Below, one piece after another: positions 46,691 through 56,893 of a stretch of 64,000 nucleotides of DNA (positions are counted from its first letter, which is position 1; each line of letters opens with the position of its first letter). Origin of the DNA: Prochlorococcus sp. AG-347-I06 (lineage in GTDB: Bacteria > Cyanobacteriota > Cyanobacteriia > PCC-6307 > Cyanobiaceae); NCBI GenBank assembly GCA_003281605.1, contig QCBM01000004.1, positions 62,001 to 126,000 of the forward strand. The letters run 5' to 3'. The notes below the pieces were generated by a model, which made no database searches, was not told the DNA's origin, and worked only from the letters and a program-made list of their open reading frames with translations. The position numbers and the translations under genes are program-made.

Positions 46691-47407
46691 ATGGCTACTT
46701 TAGGAGTAAACATTGATCATATTGCAAATGTAAGGCAAGCAAGGAAAACTGTCGAACCTGACCCTGTGCAATTTGCTTTTTTAGCTGAATTAGGAGGGGC
46801 AGATTCCATAACGGTGCATCTCAGAGAAGATAGAAGACATATACAAGATAGGGACGTATTCCTTCTGAAAGAGACTATAAAAACAAAACTCAATTTAGAG
46901 ATGGCTGCTACAGGAGAAATGTTAGAAATTGCCAAAAAAATTCTTCCCGATTATGTAACGCTTGTACCTGAGAAAAGAGAGGAAGTTACTACTGAAGGAG
47001 GGTTAGATTTAAAAAGTAATGTGCAATACCTTAAGAAGGCTGTTGGGAATTTAAAGGATTCAAATATAGAAGTAAGCGCATTTATTGATCCTCTTAGTGA
47101 ACAGATAAATTATTCCAAAGAAATAGGCTTTGATTTTATAGAATTACATACTGGGAAATATGCTGAACTATCGGGATCTGAACAATATAAAGAGCTCCAA
47201 AGGATTATAGAGTCTACACATTTAGCAAATGACCTTGGATTAGTTGTTAATGCTGGTCATGGCCTGAACTACAATAATGTTAAAAAAATTGCATCAATTA
47301 ACAATATGAACGAGTTGAACATAGGTCATAGTATTGTTGCAAGGGCTTTAGCGATAGGATTAGAAAAGTCTGTACGTGAAATGAAGTCCCTTATCACATC
47401 AAATTAA
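46691..47407 (+). CDS. pdxJ: Pyridoxine 5'-phosphate synthase
   Basis: [46 protein letters not shown]; start trimmed from the listed 46553 ORF. Confidence 0.96.
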   Translation: MATLGVNIDHIANVRQARKTVEPDPVQFAFLAELGGADSITVHLREDRRHIQDRDVFLLKETIKTKLNLEMAATGEMLEIAKKILPDYVTLVPEKREEVTTEGGLDLKSNVQYLKKAVGNLKDSNIEVSAFIDPLSEQINYSKEIGFDFIELHTGKYAELSGSEQYKELQRIIESTHLANDLGLVVNAGHGLNYNNVKKIASINNMNELNIGHSIVARALAIGLEKSVREMKSLITSN

Positions 47408-47415
47408 ATTTCGAA

Positions 47416-47733
47416 ATGACAACATACTTTTTCGTTGCGGCAAGTGAAAAGTTTTTAACAGTTGAAGAACCACTTGATGAAATTTTGAAAGAGAGGATGA
47501 GGAACTATAAAGAAAATAATAAAGAAATAGATTTTTGGCTCTTAAAAAATCCATCATTTTTACAAACCTCCCAATTTGCTGATCTAAAAGCAAAAATTCC
47601 ATCTACCCCTGCAGTTGTTTTATCGACTGATAAAAAATTTATAACTTTCTTAAAGCTTCGTTTAGAGTATGTTGCTGTGGGGGAATTCGAATTTCCTAAT
47701 GCAGAAATAATTGATCCATTTAAAGTTGAGTAA
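47416..47733 (+). CDS. ycf54: Ycf54-like protein (Mg-protoporphyrin ME cyclase complex)
   Basis: 105 aa; TTYFFVAASEKFLTVEEPLDEILKERMRNYKENNKEIDFWLLKNPSFL...TFLKLRLEYV. Confidence 0.85.
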   Translation: MTTYFFVAASEKFLTVEEPLDEILKERMRNYKENNKEIDFWLLKNPSFLQTSQFADLKAKIPSTPAVVLSTDKKFITFLKLRLEYVAVGEFEFPNAEIIDPFKVE

Positions 47734-47750
47734 TATAACCATCTAGTAAA

Positions 47751-50700
47751 TTGCTCAATCTTTATAAGTCAAATAAAATTGAATTAATTAGTGAGCTATT
47801 AGCAGAGGAATTAAAAATATGTCCTCCGCCTATTAATGAGAAATTAGAAATATTAGTCCCCAATTACTTTTTGGGGAATTGGTTACGTGAACAAATAACT
47901 ATAAAAAATAAAATAAGTGCTCTTTATGAATTAAAGACAATATCAACGTATACCGAATCTTTATTGACAAATTTTTTCCCTGCAATTGATATGAGCGCAT
48001 GGAATTTTGAGTCAATTAAATGGGGCATTATTGATTCCTTGGAGGAATTAAATAGCTTTAAAGAATCATTTCCGCTTAGAAATTGGATTAATAAATATTT
48101 GGATAAAAAAAAGACAATTGATGGAGACATATATAATCTTACAAAAAAGATTACGAATAATTTTATTGATTATCTGATTTTTAGACCTGAAATGATTGCT
48201 CAATGGAATAGATATGAAATAAATTCATCTAATCTATTTAAGAATTTAAACTCAGATCAATTTTGGCAACCTATTTTATATAAATTACTAGAGGAAAAGA
48301 TATCTGAAAAGCCATCATGTTTATACATGATTGAATTAATAAAGAATTTAAGAAAAATTAAAAACGTTCAATATCAAGTACCAAATCAAATTTATATTTT
48401 TTCAGATAATAACTTATCTAAAATGCATATTAATTTTTATTCTGAACTTTCAAAATATATTGAGGTAAATTTGTATTTATTATCTCCTGGAGAAGATTTA
48501 TGGAATAGAATAAATTGTCTTCAAGGTGAGTTGGAATTTGGTGATAATGATAGTAAATTGAACTTAAATAACACAAATATAGAGAAAATATTTGGTAAAT
48601 TTGGAGCAAACTTTCAGAAATTAATTGATGAAAATATTTATAAAGAAGGTATAAATTTAAAAAATAATCTTATTTATCTCGATCCAACAACTAATTTTCA
48701 TAATAAAAAAGATATTCCTCTTCTTAATCAAATACAAAAAAGACTAATTGATAATAATAGCGCTGATTTTATAGTAGGTGAAAGAGATGATTCAATATTA
48801 CTTTGTGAGCATTTTAATCAGAATAGTCAATTTGAATATTTAAGAAATAAAATTATAGAAATAATAAATTCTTGCGAGAATATTAAATATAGTGATATTG
48901 CTGTTTTATCTCCACAAACTAATTTAATTAAACCTTATCTAAGGTACATCTTTAATAATGAGTTAATTAATGGTGAAAAGATACCTTATTTTTTTATTGA
49001 TGAAGATAATCATGACTCTTCAGGCATTTATGAATTTCTTATTGACATAACTGAAATAGCAAGTGAGAAAATTACACTTGAAAAAATAGATTATATTCTT
49101 TCGAAAAAAGTAACTCAGAACATTTTTGATTTTAATATTTCTGAGAAGGATGAAATTATTTTCTTACTTACCCAAGCCGGTTTTCATTGGGGATTAGATG
49201 ATAAAGAAAGATTAGGTGAAGAGAAAAATACTCTAGATTGGTGTATAAATAGAATTACTTTAGGCTTAATTTATGACAAAGAAGTAAATTTAAGTACTTT
49301 TAATTTAAAACCATTTAGCTATAAAAATATAAGTTTGGATTTGAATAAATGGGTTAAAATATTAATTCACTTTAAAAAATATATTAATTTGATGAGGGGA
49401 TCTTTTTCTTACTCAAATTGGGTTGAAAAGATAAAGTTTATATTAAAAAGTATTTCTGATTCTAATGCAAATTTCAATTTAGAAATAAGTGAACTAAATA
49501 GAATTCTTGATAATCATGCAATACCTTTAATACCTCAAGATCCTATCTTGATAAAAGTTTTTAGAGAAATATTAATTTCTTACATAAATAAAGTTAAATA
49601 TCAAAGCAAATCACGAGTCAACAAGATCCTAGTAAGCGATATTGAGAATTCAAGGCATATTCCACATAAGGTTATCTTCCTGATAGACATGAATAGTGTT
49701 AATTATCCAAAATTACCAAAGAGTGAAAACATTAATTTATTGAATAATAAATATCACCTAGGTGATCCATCAGTTTTTGAAAGAGAGAAATATTCATTTC
49801 TTGAATTGTTAATTGCCTGCCGAGATAAATTTATAGTTAATTGGGTAAAAAAAGATAAAGACAATAATAAATTAGATGTTTCTTTTCCTATAAAAGAGTT
49901 AATTTCTTTTTTTGATAGTTTCTTAAATAAAAAGCAAAGAGAACTAATAATTAAAGATTATGATTTAAATAAAAATGAAATAATTGATCTTGATAAATCT
50001 AAGATTGTTAAAAGTAATTATTCTTTAATAGAAGATATAAATTGGAATGAAAAAAAATCTGATATTAAAAATTACAAATTGTCAGAATTGATTTATTGGT
50101 TCAAGACTCCACAAAAATATTGGCTTAATAAAAATAATATTTCTCCCAAGGAAATATTTATTCATCATCCAGACGAGGCGTATATAAGCAATCTGCAAAA
50201 GTCGCAACTCATTACAAAAATAATCCAGCAAGTAGAGATTGATAATCATAATATTATTGATGATTTAAATGAATTAAATATTAATGATCAATTGGTTGAA
50301 AATGGTATTATTATGCCCAAAAATAGTATTTTTATAAGAGAAAAAGAAATCAAAGACTTATTAGGCAGTCTATGTGCAAGTTTGAGTCAGCATAAAAAGA
50401 TTAATATAATTTATGTTAAATCAAATGCAAATAAAGAAGAATATTTAATTGCTGATGACACCGTAATTGAATTAATTAATGCGAATTTAAGTTTAAGTCG
50501 TTTGACTGAGGCTTGGATAAAATTACTCTTTATTTCTTCTTTAAAGACGAATATAAAAAGGACTAAAGTAATTTTTAGAACAGAAAATAATTATAAATCG
50601 CAGATTATTCAATCACCCGGGGCAAGTGAATCAAATCTAATTTTGGAGGAGTATATAAATATTTTTAAAAATTATTCTGAAAAATGTTTACCTCTTCCTC

Positions 50701-50933
50701 CAGAAAGTGCTTATAAATATGTAGAAGCAAAAATAAAATCAAAAAATGAAAAAAAAGCTTTTATAGATAAATGGATTGGTAATAAAAATTTTTCTAAAGG
50801 AGAAAGAGATAATATCGAAATGAAAATGTGTTTTGGTGATGAAAAAGAACCAGATTTCTTTCTTGGAAGTAATAATTTTGATCAATTATCATACAGATTA
50901 TATTGTCCTCTAATTAAAGCATTAAAGAAATAA
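47751..50933 (+). CDS. recC: Exodeoxyribonuclease V gamma subunit (RecC-like)
   Basis: 1060 aa; position with recB and recD; VPNYFLGNWLREQI, SPGEDLWN. Confidence 0.85.
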   Translation: MLNLYKSNKIELISELLAEELKICPPPINEKLEILVPNYFLGNWLREQITIKNKISALYELKTISTYTESLLTNFFPAIDMSAWNFESIKWGIIDSLEELNSFKESFPLRNWINKYLDKKKTIDGDIYNLTKKITNNFIDYLIFRPEMIAQWNRYEINSSNLFKNLNSDQFWQPILYKLLEEKISEKPSCLYMIELIKNLRKIKNVQYQVPNQIYIFSDNNLSKMHINFYSELSKYIEVNLYLLSPGEDLWNRINCLQGELEFGDNDSKLNLNNTNIEKIFGKFGANFQKLIDENIYKEGINLKNNLIYLDPTTNFHNKKDIPLLNQIQKRLIDNNSADFIVGERDDSILLCEHFNQNSQFEYLRNKIIEIINSCENIKYSDIAVLSPQTNLIKPYLRYIFNNELINGEKIPYFFIDEDNHDSSGIYEFLIDITEIASEKITLEKIDYILSKKVTQNIFDFNISEKDEIIFLLTQAGFHWGLDDKERLGEEKNTLDWCINRITLGLIYDKEVNLSTFNLKPFSYKNISLDLNKWVKILIHFKKYINLMRGSFSYSNWVEKIKFILKSISDSNANFNLEISELNRILDNHAIPLIPQDPILIKVFREILISYINKVKYQSKSRVNKILVSDIENSRHIPHKVIFLIDMNSVNYPKLPKSENINLLNNKYHLGDPSVFEREKYSFLELLIACRDKFIVNWVKKDKDNNKLDVSFPIKELISFFDSFLNKKQRELIIKDYDLNKNEIIDLDKSKIVKSNYSLIEDINWNEKKSDIKNYKLSELIYWFKTPQKYWLNKNNISPKEIFIHHPDEAYISNLQKSQLITKIIQQVEIDNHNIIDDLNELNINDQLVENGIIMPKNSIFIREKEIKDLLGSLCASLSQHKKINIIYVKSNANKEEYLIADDTVIELINANLSLSRLTEAWIKLLFISSLKTNIKRTKVIFRTENNYKSQIIQSPGASESNLILEEYINIFKNYSEKCLPLPPESAYKYVEAKIKSKNEKKAFIDKWIGNKNFSKGERDNIEMKMCFGDEKEPDFFLGSNNFDQLSYRLYCPLIKALKK

Positions 50934-50936
50934 AAA

Positions 50937-51410
50937 ATGTCTAAATTTCAGTTAAAAAATTTTTTTAAGGGTACTTATGATCTAATGCTTGTTTTTTTAC
51001 AGTTCTTTATTATTAGTCTTCATTTTTTTCAATGGGAATTTATTCCACAAAAACAAATTATTCAAGCAAGTCCTTTTTCTTATTTCCTGGGTATTTTAAT
51101 TATCATTATTGCTTCCATAATAATGTTATTTTCAATTAAAGACTTAGGTAGAAATTTATCTCCTTTCCCAAGACCTATAAACAATAGCAATCTAGTTACT
51201 ACAGGTATTTATCGATTTACGCGTCATCCTATGTACTATTCTTTAATATTTATTTCCATTGGAGTTTTTATAATAAAATTTTCTATTTATTATTTATTTT
51301 TGACAATAAGTTTAGCTTTAATAATTAAATTTAAGATTGCCTTGGAAGAGAAATATTTAATGAATAAATTTAAGAATTACTTACTTTATAAAAATGATGT
51401 CAAAGTTTAA
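50937..51410 (+). CDS. ICMT/PEMT-like membrane methyltransferase
   Basis: 157 aa; LVTTGIYRFTRHPMYYSLIFISIG. Confidence 0.8.
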   Translation: MSKFQLKNFFKGTYDLMLVFLQFFIISLHFFQWEFIPQKQIIQASPFSYFLGILIIIIASIIMLFSIKDLGRNLSPFPRPINNSNLVTTGIYRFTRHPMYYSLIFISIGVFIIKFSIYYLFLTISLALIIKFKIALEEKYLMNKFKNYLLYKNDVKV

Positions 51411-51422
51411 TTTAATAAAGAA

Positions 51423-54400
51423 ATGAATATTAATCAAATTAAATTAGATAATAAGTTTAAATTAGTAGAAGCAAGTGCAGGAACTGGTAAAAGTTTTACT
51501 TTGGCTCATATAGTTTTAAGAAATGTTTTGGAGAAAAAAGTTAAACCAGATGAGATACTCCTTCTAAGTTTTACAAAAAATACTTGTTCTGAATTAAAAG
51601 ATAAAATACTTTTTAGATTTAAGGATTTAAAATTATATTTGGAAAATCATAATGAAAGTAAGATAGATAATACTCTTAAGGATTGGTATCTAAAGTTTAA
51701 GGAGAAGGAAAAATCTAAGGAAATAACATTATCTGAAATTGATAATTTTATTAATGAAATTTATAAATTACAAGTAACTACATTCCATTCTTTTTGCAAT
51801 AATATTATTGATGAACATAGTATTGAAATAGGGATAACTCAAGATCCATGCATTGAAAATAATATAGATAATTTGTATCAAGATGTAATAGATAATTTGT
51901 GGATTGATGATTTTCTAAATCTTAATCCTGAGCTTATTTCAGCAGTAAACCAGAAAAAAATAAGTTCTAGATTTGGAAGTAGAATAAATAAGTCATTTTT
52001 TGTAGAAATTTTAAAAAATATAGATCAAGAAAATATTTGTAAATTTCAAATAAATAATAAATATAAGATTAGTGATTTAAATAAATATTTTAATGATTTT
52101 TTTTATTTAAATTGGAATGAGTTTTGTGTTGAATGGAATAAGCAAGGTAAGGAATTATTTGTACAACTTAAAGAGTTGGGAAAATTAATTAAGGAGAGTG
52201 GTGGAAAAAGTCAAATATATGCTGCAAAACCAAGAAATGATAAGTTTACTCAAATAATTTGTTGGATTGAAGAGATTAACAAAAGGGTTAATTCTAAAAA
52301 TTTTATTGATTTTATATATGATATTTCTAAGGATGATCTTTTATTTAAATATTTTTACATTGAAAATATATCTAAAGAAATTAATAAACATAATCTAAAA
52401 TTAGATTTTACCAAATTTAATTTATTACAAGATAAAATTTATAAAATAAAAGAAGGTTTCTTTACTGAATTTGTAAGAATATTTACCCAATTAGCTTATA
52501 TAAAATTAATTGAATTAAAGAAAAGTTTATCTATTTTCAACTTCAATGATCTTATAAAGACTGTAGAAAATACATTTGTAGATTCGGAAATTAGTAAAAG
52601 TAACACTATATCTAAAATTCAAAAAAGATTTAAATGTGTCTTAGTTGATGAGTTCCAAGATACAGATATTGCACAGTGGAATTTAATAAAAAAGTTCTTT
52701 AATACAAAAAATCATTTTTTACTTTGCGTAGGTGATCCAAAACAAGCGATTTACAAATTTAGAGGTGGAGATATTGAAACTTACTTAGATGCAAGATCTA
52801 ATGCAATTGAAGTTTTTAGTCTTACAGATAACTATAGATCCTCAAAAAAGTTAATCGATGTTCTTAATAAACTTTATAAGAATGGACTTAAACAATCAAA
52901 ACTAAATTATAGTAAATTAACTTCTAGAGTTAATGAAAATATTAAGCCTGAATTTAAATTTAAGGATGTATTTGAAATCGTAGAATTTTCAAAAAAAGAG
53001 ACTGATATAGAGGATCTTGTAACTCATTACATAGTTAACTTTATTTTAAATAATAAAGAAATTGATATTAATAAAATTGCGATTCTTACATTAAATAATT
53101 CGCAATGCTTAGATTTTAAAAAAAAATTAAATCAGTTTAACCTTCCATGCAAAATTCAAAATAAACAAAATATTTTTGATACAGAAGCAAGTTCTCTACT
53201 ATTTTTATTCATTGAATGTTTATTAAATCCGAGGTCTTTAAAAAATATAACTTTGCTTGCTAATTCAAAGTTTATAGAAATAAAATTAGAAGATTTACTT
53301 GATCATAGAATTAGTAATAATTTAGAAACTTTAATTAATAAATGCATTACTTGGTCCCAAGAACTAAGAGAAAAAGGCTTTTTAAATATTGTTAATGAAC
53401 TACTTATAAATTATAAGTCATCCTCGATTATTCTAGATTCAGATTTAAATTCAAATTTATTTCAACTTTCAGAAATTGTTGAAATAGAATTAATAAATAG
53501 TGATTTTGATCTCAATATAGTCTTCAACTGGTATAAAAATCAATTAGATCATATTTTAAGAATTTCTAATGGAGAAGATTTTTTTGCGAAAGATTATGAT
53601 CTTAAAAATGGAATTAATCTTTCTACCATTCATAGTAGTAAGGGCCTCGAATTTGAAATAGTCCTATGTCCATATCTCTCAATTATTTCAAACAAGTTAA
53701 ATAAAATTAAAGGACCTCTTTGGAAATCAAATATTGATAGAAATATATACATTAATATTTCTAATAATTACGCGAAGGTTGAAAAATTTAAATTAATAGA
53801 AGAAGAAGATTTATTTAAAGAGAGTGAGAGATTAATTTATGTGGCACTTACAAGGAGCAAATATAAACTTATTGTTTTTAATGATTTAGAGGATACAAAT
53901 AATATTTTAAATAATGATTTACTTAATAATTTGGAAAATATCAATATTTGTAAGTCTACTTTTGAAGTAAGAATAGATAAAGAGAAAATAAAAGAAATTT
54001 TTTCTAAGTTCCAAACCAATCGATTGAATAATAATCTCTGGAAAATCGATAATGTTAATAAAAAAATATCTAATGTATTTAATTCTGAAAAATTTATTTC
54101 TTATTCAAGTTATTCTTCATGGATACGTAAAGATAAAAATATTAATGCAGTCATTAATCAATATAGGGATTATGAAGATAATATATCAATTATCAAAGAT
54201 TCTAATATTAAGAATTCAAAAAATTATCCTAAATATTTTTCTTATCCAAATCCCTTAAGTGAATTTCCAAAAGGAACTATTGCTGGGACTTGCCTGCACA
54301 AAATAATAGAAAGATTCGAATTTAGAAACGATAATAATCAAGAATTAATTGATTTAATTATTGAGGAATTGAACTTTCATCAAATCGATAACTCTTTGGC

Positions 54401-55049
54401 TTTAAAAGTAAAAGATGCGATATTAAGAATCATAAATACATCTTTAGGAAGAGAATTACAAAATAAGAAACTAGTTGATATTCCAAATGAATACTTAATT
54501 AAGGAACTCAAATATGATTTAACCCTATCTTATGAAGGTAGAAATATTAATTCTCATGATATATCAAACTGCTTTTTTTTAGATCAGGAATATGAATTTG
54601 GTAAAGAATATGCAAATAAAATAAATGATCTTAAAATTATGAATAAAGGCTTTCATTCAGGATGTATTGATTGTGTTTTTCCTGTAGGAAATAAATTAGA
54701 AGATAGTAAATGGTGGGTAATTGATTGGAAAAGTAATTTGATTTCTGGTAGTGATAATAGTGATTGTTTACCAAGAAACTATAACTATGAAAACATGAGA
54801 AATGAAATGATTAAACATCATTATCCATTGCAATCTCATCTTTATTTATTAGCATTGCATAGATTATTAAAGTGGCGACTTAAAAATTATCAACCACATA
54901 AACATCTTGGAGGATATATTTATTTGTTTTTAAAGGGATTGCCAGATTTTGAATTATTTGAAAAATCTAAGTCTGAAGATATATCTCCAGGTATTTTTAT
55001 TAGCAAAGCACCTTTAAAAAGAATTAATTATTTAGATAACCTTTTTTAG
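51423..55049 (+). CDS. recB: Exodeoxyribonuclease V beta subunit (RecB-like)
   Basis: 1208 aa; LVEASAGTGKSFTLAHI, LVDEFQDTD, LSTIHSSKGLEFEIV, nuclease VIDWKSNL. Confidence 0.95.
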   Translation: MNINQIKLDNKFKLVEASAGTGKSFTLAHIVLRNVLEKKVKPDEILLLSFTKNTCSELKDKILFRFKDLKLYLENHNESKIDNTLKDWYLKFKEKEKSKEITLSEIDNFINEIYKLQVTTFHSFCNNIIDEHSIEIGITQDPCIENNIDNLYQDVIDNLWIDDFLNLNPELISAVNQKKISSRFGSRINKSFFVEILKNIDQENICKFQINNKYKISDLNKYFNDFFYLNWNEFCVEWNKQGKELFVQLKELGKLIKESGGKSQIYAAKPRNDKFTQIICWIEEINKRVNSKNFIDFIYDISKDDLLFKYFYIENISKEINKHNLKLDFTKFNLLQDKIYKIKEGFFTEFVRIFTQLAYIKLIELKKSLSIFNFNDLIKTVENTFVDSEISKSNTISKIQKRFKCVLVDEFQDTDIAQWNLIKKFFNTKNHFLLCVGDPKQAIYKFRGGDIETYLDARSNAIEVFSLTDNYRSSKKLIDVLNKLYKNGLKQSKLNYSKLTSRVNENIKPEFKFKDVFEIVEFSKKETDIEDLVTHYIVNFILNNKEIDINKIAILTLNNSQCLDFKKKLNQFNLPCKIQNKQNIFDTEASSLLFLFIECLLNPRSLKNITLLANSKFIEIKLEDLLDHRISNNLETLINKCITWSQELREKGFLNIVNELLINYKSSSIILDSDLNSNLFQLSEIVEIELINSDFDLNIVFNWYKNQLDHILRISNGEDFFAKDYDLKNGINLSTIHSSKGLEFEIVLCPYLSIISNKLNKIKGPLWKSNIDRNIYINISNNYAKVEKFKLIEEEDLFKESERLIYVALTRSKYKLIVFNDLEDTNNILNNDLLNNLENINICKSTFEVRIDKEKIKEIFSKFQTNRLNNNLWKIDNVNKKISNVFNSEKFISYSSYSSWIRKDKNINAVINQYRDYEDNISIIKDSNIKNSKNYPKYFSYPNPLSEFPKGTIAGTCLHKIIERFEFRNDNNQELIDLIIEELNFHQIDNSLALKVKDAILRIINTSLGRELQNKKLVDIPNEYLIKELKYDLTLSYEGRNINSHDISNCFFLDQEYEFGKEYANKINDLKIMNKGFHSGCIDCVFPVGNKLEDSKWWVIDWKSNLISGSDNSDCLPRNYNYENMRNEMIKHHYPLQSHLYLLALHRLLKWRLKNYQPHKHLGGYIYLFLKGLPDFELFEKSKSEDISPGIFISKAPLKRINYLDNLF

Positions 55050-55050
55050 A

Positions 55051-56754
55051 ATGACTAATACTACTACACATATTCAAAAGTTCCAATACGATCATATATT
55101 TAATTTAATCTTAGGTATTTTCAAATTTAGTGAAAAAAAATATGGAAATTTCGTCAAAGATGTAATAAATATTCTATTAGAGTTTGAAAAAAATGGTGAA
55201 ATTATTATTGATGTTGATAATAGTTTAATAAGCTTTGAATTATTAGAAGATGGCTGGCCCAATAAACATATAGATGTTCTAAAAAATATAGGTTTGATTG
55301 GTTCCCTTCATTCTCCATTCGTATTAGTAAATAGAAAATTATCCTTATCAAAATGGTCAAAAAAGATAGAAAGAGTTATTAATTCATTTCTAAAAAAAAT
55401 AGGTACCGATAATTTAATGAACTCAATAATTTATAAAGATGATAATAAAATTGACCAAATTAAAAATATATTTAAATATTCAAACTTAGTTTTCCTTCAA
55501 GGAGGACCAGGTACGGGTAAAACTACTTTAATAATAAAGTTAATACTAGAACTCCTTCAAATTGATAACTTTTTAAATATTGGTTTATCCGCTCCAACTG
55601 GTAAAGCTACAGCTCGTTTAAAAGAAGCTCTTAATGATAAAAAAAATGTTTCCTTTAGAAAATTTCTAGAACAAATAGAATTTCAAACTTTACATAGATG
55701 GATTTTAAATTCTCAAAATAAATCTCTTAAGTTGAAATTTAAACTTAAAGAGCTTGATATTTTCATAATTGATGAAATGTCAATGGTTAATGTTGATTTG
55801 ATTGAATCAGTTTTAAATTTGTTAGCAAAGGACTGTAAAATTATTTTAGTTGGAGATAAAAATCAATTGTCTCCAGTAAATAACTGTTCTATATGGAATT
55901 ATTTGTTTGAATATTCCGATAATAGTTCAATTAAATCTTGTTTAGTAAATTTAGAAAAAACTTATAGAAATAATGGTGATATAGCATTAATTAGTAGTTT
56001 AATATTTAATAATGATTTTTCTTTACTTAATCAAAAGATAAAAGAATTAGAAAAAGATAATAATTCAAAAGAAATTACTATTTCAAAAAGTAGAGAAAAA
56101 GATATTCCAAAAGATCTATTATTTTCGATTACAAGTCATCTAAAACAGTTAAATATTTCAACTTCAAATTTAAGTAAAAAAAAATATATATTTAATAAGA
56201 GTATTAATAATTTATTGCTTATTGAAAAAGAATTAGTAGATAAGATATTTCTGGATTTACAAAGTCACTTGATTTTATGTGAAAAAAATTCCGGAATATG
56301 GAGTGTTGAATATTTGAATGAAATTGTTTTTGGACAAAAAAAACCCTATGACCTTAAAACTCTTAATGAGGGTGTTCCGATCATGTGTACAAAAAATAAT
56401 AATGAACTTGGATTATCAAATGGGGATATCGGAGTACTCATAGGTTTAAAAAATAAAAGAAAATATCTTTTTAGAAAATTTAATGATAATAACGAAGAAA
56501 TTGTCGCATTAATTGATCCATCAAATTTAGAAAATGTTGTACCAGCAATAGCCATTACTATTCATAAATCTCAAGGAAGTGAATCTGAAAAAGTAAACAT
56601 TTTGTGGTCTCAAAATTATAGAAGAAATCAATATGCTCTTAAAGAAAAAAAAGATAAACAAAATATCTTTTGCAGAGATAATTTTGAAAGAAGGTTATTT
56701 TATACTGCTGTTACAAGAGCGAAAAAATCTTTAAATATATATTATTTAAATTAA
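55051..56754 (+). CDS. recD: Exodeoxyribonuclease V alpha subunit (RecD-like)
   Basis: 567 aa; LQGGPGTGKTTLIIKL, IIDEMSMVN, VGDKNQLSPV, AITIHKSQGSE. Confidence 0.95.
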   Translation: MTNTTTHIQKFQYDHIFNLILGIFKFSEKKYGNFVKDVINILLEFEKNGEIIIDVDNSLISFELLEDGWPNKHIDVLKNIGLIGSLHSPFVLVNRKLSLSKWSKKIERVINSFLKKIGTDNLMNSIIYKDDNKIDQIKNIFKYSNLVFLQGGPGTGKTTLIIKLILELLQIDNFLNIGLSAPTGKATARLKEALNDKKNVSFRKFLEQIEFQTLHRWILNSQNKSLKLKFKLKELDIFIIDEMSMVNVDLIESVLNLLAKDCKIILVGDKNQLSPVNNCSIWNYLFEYSDNSSIKSCLVNLEKTYRNNGDIALISSLIFNNDFSLLNQKIKELEKDNNSKEITISKSREKDIPKDLLFSITSHLKQLNISTSNLSKKKYIFNKSINNLLLIEKELVDKIFLDLQSHLILCEKNSGIWSVEYLNEIVFGQKKPYDLKTLNEGVPIMCTKNNNELGLSNGDIGVLIGLKNKRKYLFRKFNDNNEEIVALIDPSNLENVVPAIAITIHKSQGSESEKVNILWSQNYRRNQYALKEKKDKQNIFCRDNFERRLFYTAVTRAKKSLNIYYLN

Positions 56755-56861
56755 ATTTTATTTTTTAAGAAATTAGTAATATCTTAACCCCGAGATGTTA
56801 GATTAATGATTCGGCTCTGTAAGGCTAATCAACAATTTAAGTCAATTCAGATATTTGTTGG

Positions 56862-56888
56862 ATGCCTAATCAGAAGATTATTAGGCAT
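56862..56888 (+). promoter_or_regulatory. Perfect 9-bp inverted repeat in the 5' leader of the DEAD-box gene
   Basis: atgcctaat-cagaagatt-attaggcat ending 5 nt before ATG 56894. Confidence 0.5.
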
Positions 56889-56893
56889 TTAAA

